Of a DNA stretch of 18,106 nt, positions 1-10,340 are shown in pieces; within the stretch, counting starts at the first letter, position 1, and each line of letters begins with the position of its first letter. The DNA is from Conidiobolus incongruus B7586 (Eukaryota; Entomophthoromycota; Entomophthoromycetes; Entomophthorales; Conidiobolaceae): contig JNEM01009542.1 of the NCBI GenBank assembly GCA_000697335.1, forward strand, positions 1 through 18,106. The letters run 5' to 3'. Position numbers and translations under genes: made by a program. The notes beneath the pieces are model-generated. The model searched no databases, was not told the DNA's origin, and was given only the letters and a program-made list of their open reading frames with translations.

Positions 1-412
1 TTTTAATTTTTTTCTTAAATATGGTTATATTAAAAAATATTCATTTTATATTTATATTGATTAAATTAAATATAAACTCTATTATAAATAAAATATTTAT
101 AAAATTAATATTAAATTATTTAAATAATTATTTAATAAAAATAAAAAGTTATTATTTAATATTTTTTCATTATTTTAAAAAATAAACAAATAGGATTAAA
201 TATTAATTGTTAGGTTTTATATGAATTTCAAATAATATCTATTCTAATATTAAATAGACTTATTTAATGATAGATGGTAATTTTAGATAAAATATTTTCT
301 TTACTAATAATTAAAAGAATATAAAATAATAATTAGAATCTATAATAAAGTTTTAAAAATACATAAACCAAAGATTTTTGATAATTATTATTTAATTTAA
401 TTAAAAAAAATA
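1..412 (-). mobile_element. Decayed mariner fragment, 5' part, reverse orientation
   Basis: The minus-strand reading of this stretch aligns by eye, with many substitutions, to the 5' part of the mariner at 5011-6165. The clearest block is near 373-400, where the plus strand reads TTTTGATAATTATTATTTAA; the reverse complement of this block occurs near 5040-5062, and the same block occurs at the right end of the window (about 18063-18085). Upstream in this orientation a second block (about 240-330) resembles 5130-5195. The fragment runs off the left edge of the window, so its length is unknown. No open frame survives. The match is weaker than that between the other two mariner copies, and the region is so AT-rich that chance similarity contributes. 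Confidence 0.45.
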
Positions 413-539
413 AATAAAGATTATGATTTAATATTATATATATATATAATTAGGAAATATTAAATTTTTTATATAATACTTATATAGATAATTTTTCAAA
501 ATTAACAAAATATTTAAAAAATCACTTATTAAAAAATTT

Positions 540-690
540 ATCATTTTTTTTAAATAATGCTCTAAAAAGATTATAAATAAATTTAATTAGTTTAAAAAAT
601 ATTAAATTTAATTTTTTAATAAAAAGTACTATCTTTTAAATATTAGAAGTTTGCAAAAAATATAGCAAAAAGTTATTAGTAATATTTGTT
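540..690 (+). mobile_element. Decayed mariner fragment, transposase C-terminal end
   Basis: Bases 613-676 closely match 5978-6040 of the mariner at 5011-6165, including the string ATATAGCAAAAAGTT. That string encodes the end of a mariner transposase, where I-Trp-Gln-Lys-Val is expected and Trp is replaced by a TAG stop. Weaker similarity extends back to about 540 with a deletion relative to the other copy. The orientation is opposite to the fragment at 1-412, so the two pieces do not form one simple element. Similarity past 690 is doubtful. The fragment ends about 290 bases before the first exon of GGT copy A. Confidence 0.6.
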
Positions 691-867
691 AATATTAATG
701 TTATTTTATCTCTTTATTTTTGTAAATTATATATTAAAAATATTATTTCAATTTGACAAAGTTATATTAATTAAAATTCCAAATAATGTTAATTTGATTT
801 TGGATTAAATTGTATAGAGTAAATTTGATAGATAAAGTTTAAATGATAAATACATAAGGTATAAGGT

Positions 868-881
868 TGACTTTAAAGTCA
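868..881. repeat. Perfect 14-base palindrome
   Basis: TGACTTTAAAGTCA is its own reverse complement. It lies about 100 bases upstream of the dead start of GGT copy A. It could be a dimeric factor site, but a short AT-rich palindrome can arise by chance. No copy was noticed in front of GGT copies B or C, so a role in the GGT genes is unsupported. Confidence 0.3.
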
Positions 882-981
882 CAAATATCAATTATAGCTT
901 TATATTAAGTAATCCTTCAGAATATTACTATTACAATCTTTTCAATTTATAAAATTCATCTTTTGGAATTATATAGATTTG

Positions 982-2900
982 ATAAATTCATTATTTTAAT
1001 TACAAGTAATTATATTATTAAGAAATATTCAGATTAATCGAAATAATTCAATAGATATAAAATATTATGTAACAATGTTTGGTTTGAGCAAGGCTCCCAG
1101 AGCTCCAATGTATAATACAATGTCAGTGAGTGGATTAAAAGCTATCATCATTGCTAACGCTCCCTTCTGATTTCATTAAGGTGTTGGCTGTAAAATACCA
1201 GATATAATTAAGATTGAAATTATATCAATATCAAGTCAGCATTGAAAAAAGGGGACAAAACAGCCAATACCCTAGCGCCACCCAATTTTGTCATGATTTA
1301 GTGTACCCATTCGCTTCAGGAATTGCAGGTGGTGGTTTCTTGACCATTCATCACTAGGATAAAGAACCAGATTTTATTAATTACAGACAAACCGATCCCA
1401 AATTGGCTAATGAAACCATGTACTTAAAAAATCCCAGGCTTTTCACACGTCAAGGATTAGATGTTGGTATTTCATAATCACTACTCTAATAGTGTAACAT
1501 ATAAGATTTTTAGTTTTGATTTTAATAACGATGTTTAAGATTTCCAATTAGTGAACAAGAAATACGATGAGTTACCTTTGACCAAAATAGTTGAATCATT
1601 TGCCAAATTGGCCATTAAAGTTTTTGAAATAACTGCACTATTAAAGATTTATATTCAAATGAAAAAATTTAATCAAAAGTAATAAAAATGATATAATTAT
1701 AATTTTTAGCAAAATTTGGTCATTATTAATGCTAGTCAAGGCTTGAGACAGACTTAATATCATAATGTGTTATCCAAAATGGCATCATATTCAAGAATCC
1801 TACATTAAGAAAGATTTTAACAGTTATTCAACAAAACAGTTCCATGGTGTTTTACAAATGTCTAATTGCTAAAATCTTGATTCAATCCAACCAGGCCAAT
1901 AGAAGAATTTTCACTAATGATCTCAAATCTTACGAGCCTTATATCATGAGACCAATTCCTGCAGAATTCGAAGGCTGCGATATCTATCCTAACCTACTGC
2001 CAGGCTCTGGCACAATATTGATTTCAACACTCAATATCTTTGAAAGCTTTCTCAGTGACACTCCTTTGAATTCGTTAAAGGCTCACCACTTGATCAAATC
2101 CATAAAGAATGTGTATGCTTTCCATCAAAGCTTGGACGATCCCAAATTCGTCGAGTTTGTCGATGGTGTTGTCAGAGTGCTGTAAGGAGGAGACCGCCGC
2201 AAGAGCTAAGAGAATCAACAATACGATCACTTACGAACCCAGTTTCTATACCAAAATCTCAACTAAGGTTGGCAATCATGGTACCTTCCACGTCAACATC
2301 CTTGATAAGGACGGCTTGGCAGTTGGTTCCATATTCAACATCGGCATGCATTCGGTTCCTAGGCTCGTGACCTTGAAACCAGCGCTTTATTTAACAACGA
2401 AATGTACGAAATCTCAAGTCTTGGGCAATCCAATCACTTTAACCTGCCACCATATGAATCGAACTACAACTGGCCCGTCAAGCACCCTCAATCCTTCATA
2501 TTGCACACAATTTTCGCTGGTTGCAAAGATAACATCAAGTACATGGCCAGAGCTTTCGACGACTTGTTGAGCACTATCACAGTATTTAATTCATTTGTCA
2601 AGTTGATCGATGAGGACTACTCTGCTATTGAAATTATCACTACAGTTCGTCTTCGCCACCATCTCATCTCCAATGGAGTCACATATGAAACTGCTTGGAG
2701 TCAAGAGATCGCCGATGTGTTAAAAGAAAAATTATAGTTTGATGCAAGTCAACGCCATTGAACTTTATGGTAGTGTCATAGTCAAACAAAAGTTGTATTT
2801 CAGGTCAGAATGCTTGCTGATGATTGTTGAATTAATTTACTAATTCATTTTATTGTGTGCTGCCACTAATGATAAATTGAGTGTGGTATCAGGATATTAA
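982..2900 (+). pseudogene. Gamma-glutamyltranspeptidase pseudogene (copy A)
   Basis: This is a full-length relic of a GGT gene, closest to copy C at 14750-16691. Counterparts of all six exons can be placed at 982-1033, 1088-1189, 1240-1473, 1526-1658, 1710-2803 and 2857-2900. Damage is spread along its length. The start codon reads ATA and a Trp codon in exon 1 reads TAA. Exon 2 contains TGA and TAA. Exon 3 has lost one base and carries a TAG. Donor GT is AT after exons 3 and 4, and acceptor AG is lost before exons 2, 4 and 6. Exon 5 is 17 bases shorter overall than in B and C and holds several frame changes, leaving overlapping open pieces at about 1844-2185, 2109-2570 and 2402-2737. Active-site motifs are altered too: RETAP reads RQTDP, NNEMDDF reads NNEMYEI, and the GASGGS loop is lost, although the catalytic Thr codon (GGT ACC) is still present. 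Most exon 5 sequence remains easily readable, which suggests a fairly recent loss. No function is expected. Confidence 0.9.
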
Positions 2901-3458
2901 TCAAATTGCTTCATATAAACTATTAAATATTGAAAAAAAATTATAAATTAATATACTGACTTTAAGTGATATTAATTATCAAAGAAAATAAATAACTAAG
3001 CTGATATCTAAAACTATAATAATATTAGAAATTTTTCAATCATATCATTGTTATTTTAACTGAGGATAAATAAAAAAGTTGGGATGGTCATATCATTTAT
3101 TTTTTCATAATTGATTGATATTTACATCTTATCTATTATCAATTTAATAAAATATTTTGCTTAAAATAATTATATATATTTATTACTTATGTTAATTATA
3201 TAATCTTTGAGATAATTTATTATAATATTTTGCAAAAAAAAATCATGATATATCAAAAATAATTAAAAATTTTGAAATTATAATATTTGTTATTATTATT
3301 TTATATACTAACCTGCAAAAATAAGTCATAAAATCAAAAACAATTATATTTTTATTAATAACTTAATTAATATTTAATGAAATAAGCCTAAATTAAATAA
3401 TTAAAACCTATTATATTTATTAATAATATATATCATTAAATGATAATATTTAGCTATT
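2901..3458. other. Intergenic AT-rich stretch between GGT copy A and Tc1-like element
   Basis: No coding frame, RNA gene or recognisable repeat was seen. The sequence is dominated by A/T runs, with CA and TG present at ordinary levels. It separates the end of the pseudogene from the left inverted repeat of the Tc1-like element. Confidence 0.6.
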
Positions 3459-3530
3459 AATTAGCTAAAATATAAACCCTTAAATTTTACCTAAGGTGAG
3501 TTATAAATTTATAGATTTTTAGTGATAAAA
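3459..3530 (+). repeat. Left terminal inverted repeat of Tc1-like element
   Basis: It pairs with 4647-4717 in reverse orientation, with perhaps three quarters of positions matching by eye. The inner part is best conserved. The outer limit is uncertain because the flanking DNA is also AT-rich, and the expected TA target duplication cannot be picked out in such sequence. Confidence 0.7.
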
Positions 3531-4547
3531 AAAATTAAAACTAAATATATCTGCTTTTAGCTTTTCTAACTTCTTTAAGTTTGTAGGGTATAGAATCAAC
3601 TAACTGCTTACACTAAAAAAGGTTATTCTTGTTCTATACTTCTTAAACATACTCCTAAAGTTAATCTAAATTTTTTATTAGGGGGAAAGTTTTAATAGAT
3701 TTTTTTAATTAATCTTAAAGGTATTTAATTAGGTTAAAGTTAAAAAATTAAAGAAGCTACTTTATAACTATTATTTTGTTATTTTTAAGCTATTTAGAAA
3801 TAAAAGCTATAATAGAACAAAAAGTATAATCTTATTAGAAAATAATATTAGATTTTTTTAACCTATATTATTCAATAATTTTTTTTAATTTATTGTTTAA
3901 AATATTTTAATATATTTTAATATTAATTCCCCTATTAATTTTATAAAGATACCTTATACTTAAAGATAATATATATCTTTAAATAATAATTAACCTATTA
4001 TTATACTTTTGGGTAAAATTAACATAATAGTCACAAAGTAATTTTATATCTTTTTTAAAGTAATTAACTTTTTTATTAGATTTACTAAAATATATTTTTG
4101 TTTCATTAAACTAAATAACCTTATTCTAATTAGTTTTAGTTTAATATTAATGATGGTATTTAAACTCCCATCTAATTTTGTAATAGGATTTCTTTAATTA
4201 AAAGTGTTTTTTCTTAAGATATATGTAGTATATATACTAATATAAAATATATATAATAGTATTAGTGTTAACTAATATTCTAATATAGTTTTATAATTCC
4301 TATTGTATTTCTATAATAATATTATATTTACCTATATTAACCAACTTATAAATATACTTCTTATTATATTTATTTATAATCTTAATATATTTTAAGTTTA
4401 AATTTGTTTTTATTATTATTATTCTTAATAGCTTTAACTATAGTAAACTAGCTAACACTAGTAAATCTAATAATATTATATGTTGATTTATCTTTTTATA
4501 AAGTTAATTAATATATAAGTAGATTTTTTAAAAAGAGATTTAAATAT

Positions 4548-4564
4548 AATAATAATAATAATAA
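4548..4564. repeat. (AAT)n microsatellite inside Tc1-like element
   Basis: A short AATAATAATAATAATAA run within the 5' part of the decayed Tc1-like transposon, outside the readable transposase motifs. It probably arose after the element died. Confidence 0.6.
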
Positions 4565-4646
4565 AATTTAATATATATATATAATACTATATAAAATAAT
4601 AATAAAGAGAGAAAAGAGATATAGTTATATATTGTTAAATATATCC

Positions 4647-4717
4647 TTTTATCTCAAAAACCTATAAATTTAAAACTCATCTTAGTTAAATATTAAAGGT
4701 TAATATTTTTACTAATT
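4647..4717 (-). repeat. Right terminal inverted repeat of Tc1-like element
   Basis: Its reverse complement matches 3459-3530, including the shared core GAGTT-TAAATTTATAG and the outer AATTAG block at 4712-4717. It lies at the 5' end of the transposase reading direction. Confidence 0.7.
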
Positions 4718-5010
4718 GTTTATTAAATATATCTAAAAATATTTATTTATTATCAAATAATATATTTTAATTATATATTATAGTTTTAAGTAATTTAATA
4801 TATATAATTGTTTTAATGATTAATTAATATATATATATTTTTAATTTTATAACTTATTTTTATAAGTTAGTATATTTGAAATAATAAGAGATTTTTAATT
4901 TTTGAATTTTCAAATATATTATTAGTTTTAAATAAATAGAAATATATAAAATAAATAAGTGATTATATATTATATAATATTTTTTTGATTAAAATATTAA
5001 TCTTTTAAAA
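4718..5010. other. Spacer between Tc1-like element and mariner
   Basis: This is an AT-rich spacer with short TA runs (for example near 4797-4805 and 4826-4840). It has no coding frame or recognisable repeat. CA is scarce here as well, so decay may have spread between the two elements. Confidence 0.5.
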
Positions 5011-6165
5011 TTGGTTGTTTAATTTAATTATAATTAAACTAAATAATAATTATCAAAAGTTTTTTATTTTAGTATTAGTAAAACTTAACTATAAACCCTT
5101 TAAAATTATTTAGAAATTATAAGTAACTTTTGGTAATAAAACATTATCTAAATTAACTATTTATTATTAGATAAACTATTTTAAAACTAAAAGAGAAATT
5201 ATCTAGAACCTGTTAAAATTTAAAAAACTAACTTTAACTATTATTGTTCTAATTATTAATAGAGTAAAAAAATATATTAAAAAGTACCTTTTTACTTTAA
5301 TTAATAAACTACCTAAACATTTTAATATTAGTTTTATAAGTATTTTATATATATTAAAGCTTAAACTCAAATTAATAAATAAAAATATAAAATAGATATC
5401 TTATAATTTAACTAAAATTTAAAAAAAAGTTATAGTAATTATTGAATAAAATTAACTAAAATATTATTAGAAACTTTAACTTTTATAACAAATAATTTTA
5501 ATTAATGAATCTTAAATCTTTATATATAGTCTTTTATTATAATACAAATTTAAATGTTAAATTAAGTTAAATTAACCTTTTTTCAAATCTTTCTAAATAA
5601 ATATTTCATTAATAAGCAAATATTAATTATTATAATAAATTATAATAGTATATGCTATATTTGTTTAATTCTTAAAGGAAAATCAATTAATAATAACCTT
5701 TATATTGTTTTTTTAAATAAAAGCAATTTTAATTAATATTTTCAATATAATTAAAAAAACCTATTATTTTACATAATAATTTTAAAATATATAAATTTAA
5801 AACTATAAAAAATTTTCTAATTAAAAATAACTAGAAAAAACTACTATATCTAGTATATTTTTTAAATTATAACCTATATGATTATAAATGCTTTAAGCAA
5901 TTAGAAAACTAGCTTATAAAGAAGAAAATTTCTACAGGAAAATTTAATTAATTTGTAAAATATCTAATTTTGGTCTTTAATAAAAAGAACTATTTTTTAA
6001 GTATTAGAAGTTTATCAAAAATATAGCAAAAAGTTGTTAATAATAAAAAAAATTAATAAATTTATATTATAAATCTATTTTTATATATCATATATCAAAA
6101 TGTTTATTTATTTTTATCACAAAAAATTCCCATTATTTAAAATATAGAGTAATAATTTAAAAAAT
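5011..6165 (+). mobile_element. Decayed mariner transposon, near full length
   Basis: This copy is about 1.15 kb and aligns along almost its whole length with the reverse complement of 16955-18106. From 5760 to 6056 one frame reads through as the C-terminal part of a mariner transposase with four internal stops. It shows LHNN (family HDN) and then, 34 residues on, the Asp of LYDY inside a motif corresponding to YSPDLxPxDY. That is the D34D spacing typical of mariner rather than Tc1. The tail SIRSLSKI-stop-QKVVNN matches the usual mariner ending before a Trp-Gln-Lys run. An N-terminal helix-turn-helix part can be guessed near 5190-5290. The stops fall at family Trp or Gln codons, CT far outnumbers CA, and TG is rare, so decay by C-to-T change is likely. 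The 3' end lies about 550 bases from the 3' end of GGT copy B. It has no coding potential now. Confidence 0.8.
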
Positions 6166-6715
6166 AGATACTTCTAAAGTATTAAATAATATATGGATAT
6201 TAATCATATATAAAAAAGTTCTAAAATATAAATTCAGTATTTAATATAACTAAATTAAAAAAGTGTATTTCATCTTTATTCTTTCTAATCCATCATTATT
6301 GATTTCAATCTTTGTTAGAATATATTCTCCATCTCATTTAAGAATGTAAGAATTGCTTTATAATTTTTGATTAAATTAAGGAGATATGTTAATATATTTA
6401 TTTCTACATTCCTATTTGTCGCAAAAACTTCTCATATCAAAAATGATATATTTTATTTAAAAATCAAATTATCATACCCTTAAATAACTCAAATAGGATG
6501 AAAAAATCTTTAAAATTAAGGTAATCAGTTTATTATTCATCAAAATTACATATCTTCATTTAATAATTGGAAAAATACTAGTTCAAATCCATACAAAAAC
6601 TAATTGAATATTGTAATAAAGTTGGTTTTTATCAAAACAAAATGAAAAAATAATTTAAATAGGTTTTTTGATATTGTTTGGTAAAATCATGTATTTTTGT
6701 GAATTAATATATCAT
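6166..6715. other. Intergenic stretch downstream of GGT copy B
   Basis: Nothing recognisable was found on either strand. CA and TG are present at ordinary levels, unlike in the adjoining mariner. It must contain the 3' untranslated region and polyadenylation signal of copy B, which reads leftward, but AT-rich sequence makes these impossible to pick out. Confidence 0.5.
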
Positions 6716-8666
6716 TTAAAATCCAGAAGCTATACTTAATTTACGGTTATCAGCAGAACCTAAATATTATAAATTAATAATATATTCGATAAAAATAAAT
6801 ATTAGTATGTTAACTTACCCCAGAGCCTATCAGTTGCATTGACAATTACACCAGCGTAGGATTCGATTAGCGGAACTTCAACTACAGTGTGATTTCTAAA
6901 TTTTAGACCATCTACAATATCTTTACCCCATCCAACTTCATACTTGACTTCATTGGGTACCAATTGGTGATGAAGCCTTGAAGCAGATATAGCTTCAGCG
7001 GCTGAGAGTCCTTCATCAATAATATTTAACAAAACTTGTAACACTGCTGTAGTGATCAATGAGCCACCAGAAGCGCCCGCCAAATACTTGATATTTCCAT
7101 CTTTGTCGGTGACAATAGTGGGTGCTATGGAGGATTGAGGACGTTTTCCAGGGCGAATGTAATTGGATTCAGATGGTGGCAAATTGAATGCATTGGACTG
7201 TCCGGGGCTAGAAAAGTCGTCCATTTCATTGTTGAGGAGAATGCCAGTTTCAGGGTCCATGACGTAGGAGCCCCACGCAAGGTTGATGGTAGATGTGACC
7301 GAAACTGCTAAACCTTCTTCGTCTAACACATTCACATGAGAGGTGCCATGATCATCCACTTTGCTCACCTTATCGGTATAATAATTGGGTTGGAATGTTC
7401 TGGTATCGTCAATACTATCAAATAATTTTTTTGCCTTTTCTTTGCTCAACGCTGTTTCAGTTATATTCTTCACAGATGGGTTGAATTTGGGATCTCCCAA
7501 TTGCATACGGAAAGCGTAAGCAAATTTGATGGTTTCAATCAATCTATGAGCTTTGAGAGCATCATAAGGAGCAATTCGTGGATAGTTTTCAAAAATATTC
7601 AATGCTGATATTAACACTGCACCAGAGGCAGGTGGAGGACTCGAATAGATTTGGAATCCTCTGAAGGATCCACTAACCGCAGGGGTAATGTAGGCTTCAT
7701 AATTTTTGAGATCTTCTTCTGTCATAACACCCCCAGCCTTTTGGATAGTTTTGATCATGCTTTGAGCGATTGGACCTTCGTGGAATGCTTTGGATCCTTG
7801 CTCTCCAATCGCTTTTAGAGTCTTCCCGAGTGCTTCATTCTTCAAAATGGTTCCATTTTGGGGTACTTGACCATTAGGTAAATATAATTTTTTCAGTGCT
7901 TCATTCGCACTAATTTCATTAAATTTAGACTAATCAATTGATTAAAATAGCCTGAAATAATTAGAATATATTTATATAGTTACTTGGATACGTTTAGTAA
8001 GTAGAGGAGGTACTTCAAATCCATTCATAGCCAACTCTACAACGGGTTCAACAACTTTGCTCCATGGTAATTTTCCATACTTTTGATGAGCTAATTCCAT
8101 TCCTTTGACTTCACCTCTAAATAATGAATTAATCATCTAGCACAGTGAATAGATCCAAATACTTACGGAACACCAACTGCTAAACCACCAACCCTTGAAG
8201 TCTTCGGATCCTTCAAGTACATTGTTTCATTAGCTAATTTGGGTGCAGTTTCTCTGAAGATCACTATTTCTGGATCTTGCCCTTTCTTTTTAACTGTCAT
8301 AAAACCACCTCCACCAATGCCAGAGGCAAATGGGTATATCAAACCTTGACAGAATGTGGCAGTAACTGCTGCATCGATCGCATTGCCGCCATTTTTGAGC
8401 ACTACATCGCAAGAATTAGTAAGAATATTCTTGAATGTATGATTATAAATTAATCAATTACCTTTAGAGCCTAATTCAGAACAAATTGGAGCGTCTGAAG
8501 TAACCATTGCTTTAAATCCGCTAACAGGTACCGCATTGTATACAGGTACACGATTAAGACCTAAAAATATAACAGATCAATAAACCAAAATAAAGTACAA
8601 ATAATTAAGTTTACACTCGTAATTAGCTAAATATATTATAACATTCGCCCATTTTACTAAATTCAT
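6716..8666 (-). CDS. GGT: Gamma-glutamyltranspeptidase, copy B, six exons, 557 aa
   Basis: GGT removes the gamma-glutamyl group of glutathione and hands it to water or an amino acid, the first step of glutathione salvage. Proposed exons in reading order are 8666-8615, 8560-8462, 8401-8167, 8116-7984, 7929-6819 and 6759-6716. All five introns (50-60 bases) have GT-AG ends, with phases 1, 1, 2, 0, 1 as in copy C. The start was chosen because it gives a 17-residue first exon part of the same length as in C, followed by a phase-1 donor (GTAAAC). The precursor is expected to cleave itself before Thr369 in DHGTSHVNVLD, giving large and small subunits. The glutamate-binding Arg is R100 in FRETAPK. 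NNEMDDFSSP, PQSS and GASGGS are all present, and the C-terminus reads SADNRKLSIASGF. Sequons NGTI, NETM, NITE, NHTV and NATD fit the secretory pathway. The N-terminus MNLVKWANVIIYLANYE is only weakly hydrophobic, so vacuolar or extracellular location is inferred. It faces copy C head to head across 6.1 kb. Confidence 0.93.
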
Positions 8667-9959
8667 ATTTGGTAATATTTTTAATTACTATTCCGATAAG
8701 CTATTGTTCAAGTAATAATCCGAAGATTCAAAATCGCATAGATGCAAAATATCTTTTAGACTCCTTTACCTAGCCATCCTATCACCATTTAAATAGTCTA
8801 ACAACTGTCTAACTCAATTCGGCTCAATTGTACTTAATATTTAAATAGAACAAAAATATTTATGCAAATTGAACTAAATTTAGATTAACGAACAATATTC
8901 ATGCAAATTATTGTAAAAAACTGGATAATAAGAGGCTCAAATTTAATTGTTGATTTTTTTTTAAAAAAAAATTCAGCAAATTTAATTATGCTTAAGTGAA
9001 TGATTTTGTGAATTTTTCAACTAAAAAAAGAATATTTAATTATTATAGTATAAATTTAATCATAAGTGTGATCCAATAATATTTTAATATTATTATTTCT
9101 CAAAAATAATGATTAATTTCAATTTTTTCAAAAGTATTATAAATTTTAAAAGTGAGTCAATAATATTGATAGTTTACGGATTTTTAAAAACTATAATTGT
9201 GATTATCTTAAATCATTGTGCAATAGTTTCAAAAAATTGATTAAATACATAATCAAAGTCCTGAAGTGTCAACACGTCCTCTAATCTTAAATCATTATGA
9301 AAGTACTCAACCTGGCATATATTTAAGACCATATTGTCAACAAATCACATATATTAACTAATAATGATATATGACATTGAATTAATAATTTGACACCTTC
9401 TAAATGACATAATTGATTTTAATATTTTTCTCATTGATTGTGAAATATATCATTCAACTCTCCAGGTAGAGATTTTTCTAACCAACCATATAATAAAAGA
9501 TTAATAGTATTTCAATCTATTCTTATACCATATATATTTTATAGTTATAGAGATATTAATTTTTTTTCAAATTCAATTTTCGCATTAATTTTATAAATTG
9601 ATTTAAAATACTCTAATTTTGTTGAATTATGCCATATTATTTCAATTAATTTTTGTCTTATCAATATTTCCTCAAATGATAATAATTTTTTTTAAAAATT
9701 AATATCAGGATATATATATATATATGTAATTGGAATATCATTTTTTAGCCCTATATATCTATTAAATTTATAACTCAATTCCAAATATATTAAAGAATAA
9801 TTATTTTTATATCAATTTAACACAAGTTTGTTATTGCATTGTAAATTTTTAATCCATGATTAATTAATCTTCAAATTCCTAAAATAACTTATTTAGAAAT
9901 TATAGAATTTCTTGAAAAGAAAGTGTAATGCGATTATTAAGATAGTTTTTAGAGTAAAG
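8667..9959. other. Upstream intergenic region of GGT copy B
   Basis: No coding frame, RNA gene or repeat family was recognised. It should contain the promoter of copy B, which reads leftward from 8666, but no convincing TATA or other core element could be singled out. CA and CT are about equally common in 8701-8880 (about 12 and 13 by hand count), so the transposon decay bias is absent. A short (TA)n run lies near 9709-9726. Confidence 0.5.
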
Positions 9960-10340
9960 TTTTCCAAGAAATGAAACAATATAACATTCCTATTCGCTCA
10001 ACGTCATGCTATAATGTAGAAGCCATGACCAGCATAATACTACAAATGATCATCCTAATAAAAATTCTCCCTCGTCCCTACTACATCCGATGTTTTATAT
10101 ACCTATAATGGGTATCGTATTATTTGACAATAATAAATATATATACTTCACACAAACCTTCCTGTTCCATGTACCACTCAGTCTTATGATTGTACAGTAG
10201 CTACTGCTTTCGAGCGAGGACTTGTTAAGCGTGTTTTCTTCTTAGTTAGCTAGTTCCTTCAAGATATTACTGCTCGCATTGCTGGAAGAATGACTGTCGT
10301 ATTCCTTTCAAAGCTCATGCAGATGAAAGTATTAATCATT
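9960..10340. other. GC-richer patch, possible gene relic, unidentified
   Basis: This patch is clearly less AT-rich than its surroundings. On the plus strand, 10156-10370 reads in one frame with a single internal TAG and includes codon-like text such as TTQSYDCTVATAFERG followed by DITARIAGRMTVVFLSKLM. The preceding part (about 10028-10195) is open in a different frame. No family was recognised, and no start, splice pattern or conserved motif could be confirmed. It may be the remains of a decayed gene or an exon of an unrecognised one. Confidence 0.3.

Larger units (their letters stand above)
3459..4717 (-). mobile_element. Decayed Tc1-like DNA transposon with terminal inverted repeats
   Basis: The element is about 1.26 kb, the usual size for Tc1. 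Its ends form inverted repeats of about 70 bases (3459-3530 and 4647-4717); for example CTAAGGTGAGTT at 3491 pairs with the reverse complement of AAAACTCATCTTAG ending at 4685. The minus strand encodes transposase remains. A probable helix-turn-helix region lies near 4400-4500. The DDE domain is at about 3724-3831, with a catalytic Asp codon at 3829-3831 and, exactly 34 residues later, the position of the catalytic Glu at 3724-3726, now Lys. This D34E spacing defines Tc1. The tail reads CKQLVDSIPYKLKEVRKAK and ends at a stop at 3541-3543, matching the usual Tc1 C-terminus. Many stops occupy positions where the family has Gln or Trp. CA is scarce (5 against 26 CT, hand count over 3541-3900), which points to C-to-T decay. 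It is not functional. Confidence 0.85.

Noticed and set aside
2109-2570. Open frame of 153 codons taken as a separate gene
   Set aside because: It is one of the frame-shifted pieces of GGT pseudogene A. Only part of it follows the GGT sequence, and the rest is an off-frame reading.
6578-6600. GTTCAAATCC resembling a tRNA B box
   Set aside because: No A box at the right distance and no cloverleaf pairing could be found.
7930-7983. Alternative acceptor TTCAG inside intron 4 of copy B
   Set aside because: Using it in the required phase brings in a stop after five codons, whereas the downstream GATTAG acceptor keeps the frame and gives the same exon length as copy C.
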